A stretch of 64,000 nucleotides of DNA from Indolivaga capnocytophagoides DSM 22835 (GTDB taxonomy: Bacteria > Bacteroidota > Bacteroidia > Bacteroidales > Dysgonomonadaceae), in assembly GCF_000426485.1 (NCBI RefSeq), contig NZ_KE384529.1:572422-636421 (forward strand), written 5' to 3'. Made by a program: the position numbers and the translations under genes. Positions 35,360 through 42,033 of this stretch are shown piece after piece. Numbering within the stretch: position 1 is the stretch's first letter; every line of letters begins with the position of its first letter. The notes under the pieces were generated by a model. That model made no database searches. It worked only from the letters and a program-made list of their open reading frames with translations, and was not told the origin of the DNA.

Positions 35360-35989
35360 TTACGCTGCATTACGCTCTGCTTTGAGGCGCTCATATTCGG
35401 CACGGGTTACGGCTGTGCGAGCCCACTCTTCCTGTTGAAGATCTGCTTCGTTCCTTTTGGCCTGTTGCTCGTACATCTTTATCTCACGCCCCCGGTCTTC
35501 GGCAAAACTTTTGAGCGAAGCCGTTATTTTAAGAGGATCTACAGCGCCGTAAAAATATCCGTAACGCCCCGTTTTCAGACGATGAAAAAACAACAATAAC
35601 TCGGTAACTTTGAAGTAATAATACTCCACTTCGATAATACCTGCAACCTGCTCCATCTGGTCGAGAGACATCTTCACGGCAGTTCCTGCAAAATCATTGA
35701 TATCATCGAGCTGAGCCATAATCCATGTGGTAACAACCTCACTGTTATATACCGATCTCATTACAGCCAACGAAGGAGCAGCTCCCATGAAAGCCCTTGC
35801 AGGATATGCAGCAGCCTGTTTCTGACGGTCTTTATTGAATGTTACCAAAAAGTCGGCAGCCGTTCCGTACCTCTGTCTAACCTCTGATATCACATTCTGC
35901 AGCTGCACGGACAGCCCGTTCGACAATTTCGGCTTTTCGTCGGGCCGAGTCATTAATTCGGTGATTATCTTTAGTGATTTTTTGTCCAT
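35360..35989 (-). CDS. Hypothetical phage-type protein
   Basis: 209 residues, soluble and helical, no signal peptide. It begins MDKKSLKIITELMTRPDEKP and has a charged, coiled C-terminus (EQQAKRNEADLQQEEWARTA). I know proteins of this kind only from Bacteroidales prophage-like clusters, without function. It overlaps the end of the preceding gene by 113 bases in another frame; both ends look protein-like. Confidence 0.6.
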   Translation of the reverse strand: MDKKSLKIITELMTRPDEKPKLSNGLSVQLQNVISEVRQRYGTAADFLVTFNKDRQKQAAAYPARAFMGAAPSLAVMRSVYNSEVVTTWIMAQLDDINDFAGTAVKMSLDQMEQVAGIIEVEYYYFKVTELLLFFHRLKTGRYGYFYGAVDPLKITASLKSFAEDRGREIKMYEQQAKRNEADLQQEEWARTAVTRAEYERLKAERNAA

Positions 35990-36575
35990 AATCTGTGTTC
36001 TTTTTTACGTTTCTTTCCCACGTCCTAATGGCTGCGCGCCAATCCTTCATCCTGCCTTTGCCTACGCACCACCCCTTCGATTGATAATAATCGAAAAACT
36101 GAGCTGCATTGATACCGTTTACCCTAGCCAAACAATACTCTTCAATCTCGGTAACCGATGGAATGACAAAAACGACGTGCCGTTCGTTATAGTTATTATT
36201 TCTAATCTTGTCTATATCTAATGATGTTTCTGCTTTTTGGTCAGAAAAGGTAGTAGAAAAGGGTTGGGAAAAGGTAGGGGAAAACTGGTCTGTCTGAATA
36301 CCTTTTATTTCGTACTGATATACTTTCCCTCTTCCGTGCGAGCCCTTAAAATCTATCAGGCCAGCCTTTTGAAGATTAAGTTTTGCTGTATCGAAAGCTT
36401 GCTTCCCCCAATTGAATTTTACAGCTGTTATGGAGTTAGATAGTCCAAACGGATTTTTCCAACCAATCGAGTTGCAGGTTTTCAAAAGATAAAAGTAGAG
36501 AGCGATCTCCTTATCGGAAAAAGCATACTCAATGTCTTTCTGCCAAAAATCATTTATCAGTTCTATATAAGTCAT
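35877..36575 (-). CDS. Phage-type replication protein with winged-helix N-terminus
   Basis: 232 residues. The N-terminal 90 residues resemble a winged-helix DNA-binding domain (FSDKEIALYFYLLKTCNSIG, then AKLNLQKAGLIDFKGSHGRG KVYQY in strand order). A middle Ser/Thr/Gln-rich linker is followed by a part with FFDYYQSKGWCVGKGRMKDW RAAIRTW, which resembles the C-terminal domain of phage DnaD-like replication proteins. The tail is Arg/Ala-rich. Replication role is inferred from this layout. Confidence 0.65.
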   Translation of the reverse strand: MTYIELINDFWQKDIEYAFSDKEIALYFYLLKTCNSIGWKNPFGLSNSITAVKFNWGKQAFDTAKLNLQKAGLIDFKGSHGRGKVYQYEIKGIQTDQFSPTFSQPFSTTFSDQKAETSLDIDKIRNNNYNERHVVFVIPSVTEIEEYCLARVNGINAAQFFDYYQSKGWCVGKGRMKDWRAAIRTWERNVKKNTDYGQKITKDNHRINDSARRKAEIVERAVRAAAECDIRG

Positions 36576-36625
36576 CCCCTATCTTAATAAGTCAAAAAAA
36601 ATATTCAATTACTGTATTTTACTCC

Positions 36626-36865
36626 TTAGGCATATTGCCCGTATTCTATTTGCTCGATAAGATCCATAGTATGTTTTTTATTCTTCAGGCGGTCGATAAT
36701 CAGACCGGCATCGGGATGATCGGCTCTCACTTGTACAATAGTATTTTTATCAATACGGATCGACCGCAAAGGGCGTCGGCACTTATTGATCCTGACTAAT
36801 AATTTACAGGCTTTGCGGATTTCTCGCTGTTGGTCAAAAGTTGTGTAGTCTCGTTTTGTTTTCAT
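36626..36865 (-). CDS. Small basic hypothetical protein of the phage-type block
   Basis: 79 residues with many Arg and Lys (KACKLLVRINKCRRPLRSIR). No recognised family. It lies 50 bases upstream of the replication-type gene on the same strand. The regular spacing with its neighbours supports a real gene. Confidence 0.55.
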   Translation of the reverse strand: MKTKRDYTTFDQQREIRKACKLLVRINKCRRPLRSIRIDKNTIVQVRADHPDAGLIIDRLKNKKHTMDLIEQIEYGQYA

Positions 36866-36933
36866 GATTCGTTTTGTTTTGTGTGAAAATAAATAGTTTC
36901 GTTTGTTTTGTGTGTCAGAATGGAGAGCCTGCC

Positions 36934-37092
36934 TTAACCTGCCTGCCTAAAATATTCGGCATACCGTTCAAACAGTTCTTTATCTTCATGATAACGTTCT
37001 ATGGCTCGCTCTTCAGCATAGTTATAAGAATCATCAAACATAGTTTCGTCTCTTTCGAAAGCTGCATTCCAAAGTATTTCTTCTGTAGTCAT
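36934..37092 (-). CDS. 52-residue protein, first gene of the phage-type block
   Basis: An ATG at 37092 starts 52 codons ending in TAA at 36934: MTTEEILWNAAFERDETMFD, then DSYNYAEERAIERYHEDKE and FERYAEYFRQAG. It is acidic and helical. It begins the rightward end of the minus-strand group and faces the repressor gene across four operators, the place of an early gene in a phage switch. Function unknown; the frame and context support it. Confidence 0.6.
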   Translation of the reverse strand: MTTEEILWNAAFERDETMFDDSYNYAEERAIERYHEDKELFERYAEYFRQAG

Positions 37093-37104
37093 ATAATATA
37101 TATT

Positions 37105-37122
37105 TATTCGGTTTTTCGTTCA
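37105..37122. promoter_or_regulatory. Operator 1: TATTCG-N6-CGTTCA
   Basis: First of four sites of the form TATTCG, six bases, CGAATA between the divergent genes at 37092 and 37319. It lies 13 bases from the start of the 52-residue gene. Confidence 0.6.
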
Positions 37123-37139
37123 ATAAAATCACACCAGGG

Positions 37140-37157
37140 TATTCGATTTGCCGATTT
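37140..37157. promoter_or_regulatory. Operator 2: TATTCG-N6-CGATTT
   Basis: Second site, centre 35 bases from operator 1. Confidence 0.6.
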
Positions 37158-37232
37158 TTTTATCTTTACGGCTTGTTTTTCAATTTATTTCCCTATATTT
37201 GCAATATTATGTTCATTTTTATAATACAAATA

Positions 37233-37250
37233 TATTCGAAAAATCGAACA
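37233..37250. promoter_or_regulatory. Operator 3: TATTCG-N6-CGAACA
   Basis: Third site, on the repressor side; centre 41 bases from operator 4. Confidence 0.65.
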
Positions 37251-37271
37251 TAAACAAATAGAAACATATCA

Positions 37272-37293
37272 AATATTCGGCAAATCGAATATT
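37272..37293. promoter_or_regulatory. Operator 4: perfect palindrome AATATTCG-N6-CGAATATT
   Basis: Perfect eight-base arms around GCAAAT, the best of the four sites and closest to the repressor gene (26 bases before its start), so probably the autoregulatory one. Confidence 0.75.
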
Positions 37294-37318
37294 TAGAAAT
37301 ATATCTAAATAACAGGTC

Positions 37319-38095
37319 ATGAAAGAGTCTATAAATAACCGTATTAAGCAAATAGTAGATCAAAGCGGCAAGTCTGTAAGAGCTTATGCCGAATTTGCAG
37401 GAATAGCACAAACTACTCTTAATGATTGTATTAAAGGCACAACAGAGCCTAAATTCGGGCTTATCGACCGAATAATGACCGCCGAACCGAACATAAACCC
37501 CGACTGGCTTCTTACAGGCAACGGCAGCATTTACCGCAGCAACGAATCTGAAAGAACCAAATTCAAGAATCCCTCGTCTACAGAAGATCAGGAACCGTAT
37601 TTCGTGAATAATTCGGGTGTAAAATATTTCGAACTACCCAACGGACGTTTCCGCATGCGTGTACCAATGATACCGGTAAAGGCATACGCTAAATACATAG
37701 ACGAATGCCGTGACGCCGAATTCGCTCAAAATATGGAAGAAGTCGAATTTATTGTCGATAAGATCGGATTGGGACGTTACTTTGCTTTCGAAATAAAAGG
37801 CGACAGCATGGACGACGGATCAAAACGAAGCCTCAGCGACAAAGACATTGTACTAGCCCGTGAACTTTCGCCCGAATATTGGCGCAACAAGCTTCACAAC
37901 GACGAATACCCTTTCTGGATAATCACTCTCGACACAACTATCGTCTGCAAACAAATAGTAGAACAGGATTTAGACCGATGCGAAATAACCTGCCATTCGC
38001 TCAACCCTTCGCCCGAATATGCCGATTTCAGCATCAGCCTGAATTATGTCCGCCAGTTGTGCAACATCGTAGCACGGCAATCGAATCAGTTCTGA
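37319..38095 (+). CDS. XRE-type repressor with S24/LexA-like C-terminal domain
   Basis: 258 residues. Residues 1-65 form a helix-turn-helix (NRIKQIVDQSGKSVRAYAEF, then AGIAQTTLNDCIKGTTEPK). A linker leads to a peptidase S24-like domain (about 110-250), with the nucleophile region EIKGDSMDDGS and a Lys in TIVCKQIVEQD at the distance of the S24 dyad. This is the layout of phage CI-type repressors, which bind operators as dimers and may cleave themselves on RecA signals. It is divergent from a phage-type gene set with four matching operators between. Confidence 0.88.
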   Translation: MKESINNRIKQIVDQSGKSVRAYAEFAGIAQTTLNDCIKGTTEPKFGLIDRIMTAEPNINPDWLLTGNGSIYRSNESERTKFKNPSSTEDQEPYFVNNSGVKYFELPNGRFRMRVPMIPVKAYAKYIDECRDAEFAQNMEEVEFIVDKIGLGRYFAFEIKGDSMDDGSKRSLSDKDIVLARELSPEYWRNKLHNDEYPFWIITLDTTIVCKQIVEQDLDRCEITCHSLNPSPEYADFSISLNYVRQLCNIVARQSNQF

Positions 38096-38156
38096 TCTGA
38101 ATTTCCATACAGCTACCATCAATTTTTAACCATCTTATCACCCCATCAATAAAACA

Positions 38157-38187
38157 AAGACACCTACTCACACGAGCAGGTGCCTTC
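38157..38187 (+). terminator. Intrinsic terminator after the repressor
   Basis: CACCTACTC pairs with GAGCAGGTG around ACAC, followed by CCTTCT; the T tract is poor. The remainder of the gap to 38761 is AT-rich with a 14-base direct repeat. Confidence 0.6.
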
Positions 38188-38377
38188 TGATAAGGATTTT
38201 TAATTCAATTATCGGATGAAATCAAAACAACAAAAGATTTCAAACAAACAACAACCCTATTATATAAATTTCATCTATAAATCATAGACATCTGTTTATC
38301 ACCACATTTAAACAATACCGACCTATAAAACCGAGTGCAAAGATAGAATATTAGAAACAATATGTTATTTTTACACA

Positions 38378-38477
38378 ATGAACGACTAATCTTTTAAAGA
38401 TATTTAAATGGCAAGAAACACTCAATAGTTAATTTATTTTAATGAAAAATTCAAAAAAAAACGATGAACGACTAATC
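38378..38477. repeat. 14-base direct repeat, 86 bases apart
   Basis: ATGAACGACTAATC occurs at 38378-38391 and 38464-38477, in the 665-base gap behind the phage-type repressor. It could be a target-site or att trace; no integrase is near. Confidence 0.5.
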
Positions 38478-38760
38478 CTCCTATAATAATATCATGATTA
38501 TCTTATGATTTCAGAGGAGAAGCAAAAAAAAGGAATAAAGCCATTTATAAATGGTCTGTAACCCCTAAGAAACAAGCCATCTCAACAGCAATGTTAAGAT
38601 AAACAGACAACAACATTCAAAATAAAACATTTTCTATTTTTATCTGTTATTAAAATAGAAAGCACTAATTTTGACAAGAGATAAAACACCGCACTAGCTA
38701 ACAGGAATTGATATTTATATCATAAAATATAAGTACTTCATTCGAACTAATTATACAATA

Positions 38761-39558
38761 ATGAGAAAAAGCACGGCAGCACTGGGAATCGATATTCAGA
38801 ACGATTTTACACGACCTAATGGTAAACTATATGTTCCGGGATCAGAAAATGATATATGGAGAACATATGCATTTATTGAAGAATGCGGCCGCTATATCGA
38901 TCATATTGCTCTCAGTATGGACTCTCACCAGCCTATACACATCGCCAGCCAGATTTACTGGAAAGACAAAGAAGGTTATCCCCCGGCAGAATTTACAACC
39001 ATAACAGCCGAATCAGTGGAAAAAGGTAAATGGTACCCTCAATTCAACCAACCGCTGGCATTGGATTACCTTAAAGATCTGGAAGCTACAGGACAATCAT
39101 GCACCATCTGGCCTATACACTGCGTACAAGGCAGTTGGGGATGGGCTCTCAACGAATCATTTTATAAAGCACTCCACGCCTGGTCGGTATTATATAACAG
39201 ACAGTACGAACTCTTTTTCAAGGGGAACCATCAGGCAACCGAACATTACAGCATATTCAAAGCTGCGGTGGAAATGCCCGATGCACCGGAAACAAAGTTA
39301 AACACTCAGTTGTTAGATATACTGAACTCTTACGAAAGGATACTGGTGATGGGCGAAGCTGCCGACTTTTGTGTTGTCAATTCGCTGTACGACATGATCG
39401 TGGCACGCCCCGAAATGATCGACCGTATAATTGTCCTCACCGACTGCATGTCGTGGATCGACCCCAATAACCACAGGGCAAAGGCATTATACGACGAAGC
39501 GCAGAATCTGGGTGTACGATTTATGACTTCAGTTGAGTTCAAGAAAAACGAATTGTAA
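38761..39558 (+). CDS. Isochorismatase-like cysteine hydrolase (nicotinamidase type)
   Basis: 265 residues. The catalytic Asp is in LGIDIQNDFTRPNG near residue 13, the metal or substrate His set in SMDSHQPIH, the nicotinamidase signature WPIHCVQGSWGW near residue 117, Lys in FFKGNHQ near 160, and the nucleophile Cys in EAADFCVVNSLYD near 205. It hydrolyses an amide such as nicotinamide to nicotinate (NAD salvage) or a related compound. The larger size than PncA (about 210) leaves the substrate open. Followed after 21 bases by an MBL-fold gene on the same strand, probably one transcript. Confidence 0.85.
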   Translation: MRKSTAALGIDIQNDFTRPNGKLYVPGSENDIWRTYAFIEECGRYIDHIALSMDSHQPIHIASQIYWKDKEGYPPAEFTTITAESVEKGKWYPQFNQPLALDYLKDLEATGQSCTIWPIHCVQGSWGWALNESFYKALHAWSVLYNRQYELFFKGNHQATEHYSIFKAAVEMPDAPETKLNTQLLDILNSYERILVMGEAADFCVVNSLYDMIVARPEMIDRIIVLTDCMSWIDPNNHRAKALYDEAQNLGVRFMTSVEFKKNEL

Positions 39559-39579
39559 TATCTGTAACTTTTTTGCGTT

Positions 39580-40305
39580 ATGAGACTTACCTATATCTAT
39601 CATAGCTGCTATACTATCGAAGCAGCCAATTTTACGATTATCATCGATTATTATAAAGATTCCATCAATGATCATCAGGGAGTTATACACGACCGTATCC
39701 TCCACCGTCCATATCCCCTGTACGTGTTATCGACTCACGGACATCACGACCACTTCAACCCCGAAATACTTACTTGGAAGGAGTTGCGGAGCGATATTCG
39801 CTATATCTTTTCCGAAGACATCAGGTCGGTGATCAAACAGCCTTCGGAGGATATTACTTTCATAGCCAAAGACGGAGAGTACAAAGATGAACTACTGACT
39901 ATCAACGCTTACGGATCGACCGATTTGGGTGTATCTTTCAAGATAACACGGGGAGACAATGTGCTTTTCCATGCCGGCGATCTCAACAACTGGCATTGGA
40001 ACGAAGAGTCTACCGAAGATGAAATAAAAGAGGCAGAAGCGTTTTACGAACGCGAATTAAATCATGTAGCAGCCACCACTCCAGCGGTCGGACTGGCAAT
40101 GTTTCCGGTAGATCCGAGACTCGGCAAAGACTACATGAAAGGAGCAGAACAATTTTTATCGAAGATAGAAACCGCCCTCATTGCCCCCATGCATTTCGAC
40201 ACGGCTTACGAAAAAGCCGCTCAGATAGAAGATATCGCAAAAAAATACGGAACCAGTGCTTTTATTCCTCAGCGCAGAGGCGAAATGTATAAAGGCGAAG
40301 TATAA
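39580..40305 (+). CDS. MBL-fold metal-dependent hydrolase
   Basis: 241 residues. The metallo-beta-lactamase zinc motif is present as STHGHHDHFNPE near residue 51-62, and later His/Asp ligands in LFHAGDLNNWHW (near 132) and IAPMHFDTAYE (near 205). The fold resembles UlaG-like cytoplasmic hydrolases. Substrate unknown. The position 21 bases after the cysteine hydrolase suggests the same pathway or stress response, but I cannot name it. Confidence 0.85.
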   Translation: MRLTYIYHSCYTIEAANFTIIIDYYKDSINDHQGVIHDRILHRPYPLYVLSTHGHHDHFNPEILTWKELRSDIRYIFSEDIRSVIKQPSEDITFIAKDGEYKDELLTINAYGSTDLGVSFKITRGDNVLFHAGDLNNWHWNEESTEDEIKEAEAFYERELNHVAATTPAVGLAMFPVDPRLGKDYMKGAEQFLSKIETALIAPMHFDTAYEKAAQIEDIAKKYGTSAFIPQRRGEMYKGEV

Positions 40306-40308
40306 AAC

Positions 40309-40839
40309 CTATTTTACACGTCCTCCTTTTTGCCATGTCCGCTTATAATAATCTTCATCCAGAGAACTCACAATAACACCTTTGGATGTAGAAGCATGGA
40401 TAAACAGTCCGTCCTTGAGAAAAATACCCACATGATCGATCTTTTTCGATTTTGCGGCGGTACGGAAGAACACCAGATCTCCTGTTTTCAGTTTGTGTTT
40501 ACCTACTTTGTGTACATTATTCTTAGCCTGTCCGTCGGATGAGCGATCTAGTTGCCGCCCGTAAACTTTGCGAAAAACTTCTCCGACAAACCCCGAACAA
40601 TCCGTTCCCGATTTTGTATTGCCTCCATATCGGTAAGGCACACCCATCCAATAAGAAACCTCGACATATAAGGGCATATTCATGTCGTCGTTTCTGATCG
40701 GTACGTTCAGTTTTCGCGATAATCCGGCTACTTCTTCGGGGTTATACAGCACTTTATTACTCCCGCACGAAGCGAGCAGCAGCACTAAAACCGGAAGAAG
40801 GAAAAATCGTAAATTCTGATATTTTGTATATACAATCAT
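40309..40839 (-). CDS. NlpC/P60-family cell-wall lipoprotein
   Basis: 176 residues. Lipobox LLASC (Cys25 or so) after MIVYTKYQNLRFFLLPVLVL. The NlpC/P60 catalytic set is complete: Cys in TDCSGFVGEV near residue 72, His in KIDHVGIFL near 129 and a third polar residue in FIHASTSKGV near 141. Such proteins cut peptide cross-links in murein from the periplasmic side of the outer membrane. It lies convergent to the MBL gene, four bases apart, and 19 bases from the thioredoxin-like gene upstream. Confidence 0.88.
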   Translation of the reverse strand: MIVYTKYQNLRFFLLPVLVLLLASCGSNKVLYNPEEVAGLSRKLNVPIRNDDMNMPLYVEVSYWMGVPYRYGGNTKSGTDCSGFVGEVFRKVYGRQLDRSSDGQAKNNVHKVGKHKLKTGDLVFFRTAAKSKKIDHVGIFLKDGLFIHASTSKGVIVSSLDEDYYKRTWQKGGRVK

Positions 40840-40858
40840 AGGATATGAATCTTAGTAA

Positions 40859-41803
40859 CTAGTAATCCGTAAGCGGAGGTAAAGACATCGCCTGCTCCAT
40901 CAAGTAATTCTCGACGGTGCTGATATTACTGTCTTTCAGAATCACCCGCTTATCTTTATCCAGCAGATAAATCGTTGGAAATCCCTGTATGTCATATATC
41001 CTCTCAAACCAAACTTTCTTTGCAGGATCATAGCCATTGATCCATTCGGATGGCAGTTTATCCTGAGATGCTTTCCACTCGTCAACCGGAGCTTCCGGAG
41101 CAAAAGCTAAAAGTTTGAGATCACCCGACTCGAGCCAGTTACCTATCACCTCCGAATTCCGGATCTGTTTTTCGGCAGCTTCACACGCATGACAGCCGGG
41201 ACTGTAAAACATCAGCAGTGTAAAATCCGCTTGTATATTATACAACGAATCAGTACGATTTTCTGTATTCACGTATACTATATCAGCAGCAATAGTCCCT
41301 ACTCTGTTCTTTTTCGCCATAGATAAGTTCATGACATAACGGCTGCTGTCTTCGTCAGAAAGATCATCCGACGAAAGCAGATCCTCAAGTACTATAATCA
41401 GGTATTCGTCGTTACGGTACGGTGATACGGTATTCCCTAGCAGATCACTCAATGTATTGGCAATATATTTATACACCTCATCATTTGCCTTCGATTTTTT
41501 CAACAAATCGGTTATACATGATTGTGCAATATCTGCCGGCACTTTATCGAGCAAACCTATATAATTGGAAATAACAGGAATCGCTAACTCCGGGTTTTTA
41601 GTATTCTCGGCATTGGCAAAGTTAAATTTGTCCCAGTAATGAGTCACCGTCCATACATTACGATCAACCTCATCGGTTAGATCTGACGGAGCAGACAACA
41701 CTTCGAATTTAGGGTACGGCAGTTTTATCTGCACTTGAGCATCAATACCATACACCGAAACGGCAAAACATAGTGCTGAGAAATATATTTTTATTTTATT
41801 CAT
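40859..41803 (-). CDS. Secreted thioredoxin-fold protein
   Basis: 314 residues with a signal peptide (MNKIKIYFSALCFAVSVYGI then DAQ). The first 170 residues resemble the DUF5106-type domain of Bacteroidota thiol proteins. The C-terminal thioredoxin-like domain holds the redox motif CHAC in LMFYSPGCHACEAAEKQI near residue 205 and a cis-Pro region in IQGFPTIYLLDKDKR near 288. Probably periplasmic disulfide exchange or TlpA/ResA-type reduction; partner unknown. On one strand with the NlpC/P60 gene. Confidence 0.82.
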   Translation of the reverse strand: MNKIKIYFSALCFAVSVYGIDAQVQIKLPYPKFEVLSAPSDLTDEVDRNVWTVTHYWDKFNFANAENTKNPELAIPVISNYIGLLDKVPADIAQSCITDLLKKSKANDEVYKYIANTLSDLLGNTVSPYRNDEYLIIVLEDLLSSDDLSDEDSSRYVMNLSMAKKNRVGTIAADIVYVNTENRTDSLYNIQADFTLLMFYSPGCHACEAAEKQIRNSEVIGNWLESGDLKLLAFAPEAPVDEWKASQDKLPSEWINGYDPAKKVWFERIYDIQGFPTIYLLDKDKRVILKDSNISTVENYLMEQAMSLPPLTDY

Positions 41804-41804
41804 A

Positions 41805-41895
41805 TCTTATGCTGATAATAAGTAAATGTATATCAATTCGTTTACCAAACTGCCTGCAACCTCGTTTACGGATAAACAAGTAGGTCTGAGACCTT
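41805..41895 (-). repeat. Worn dispersed palindrome repeat, minus orientation
   Basis: TAGGTCTGAGACCTT at 41881-41895 is clear; the rest (AAGTAAATG, ATATCAATTCG, GTTTACC) follows the block order only loosely. Confidence 0.45.
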
Positions 41896-41960
41896 ACTTT
41901 TCCAAAAGTAAGCATTTTTTGTTTAATCTGTTTAAACCCGACAATATGCAGAACCGGATA

Positions 41961-42002
41961 AAAGAGTGATGCGGAATTATTCGTCATGAATAATTCCGCA
42001 TC
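41961..42002 (-). terminator. Terminator of the large TPR gene
   Basis: GATGCGGAATTATTC pairs with GAATAATTCCGCATC, 15 perfect pairs, loop GTCAT. On the minus strand it is followed by ACTCTTTTAT. Confidence 0.75.
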
Positions 42003-42033
42003 AACAAAGGTTTATTTATAAAGGCACATTCTT

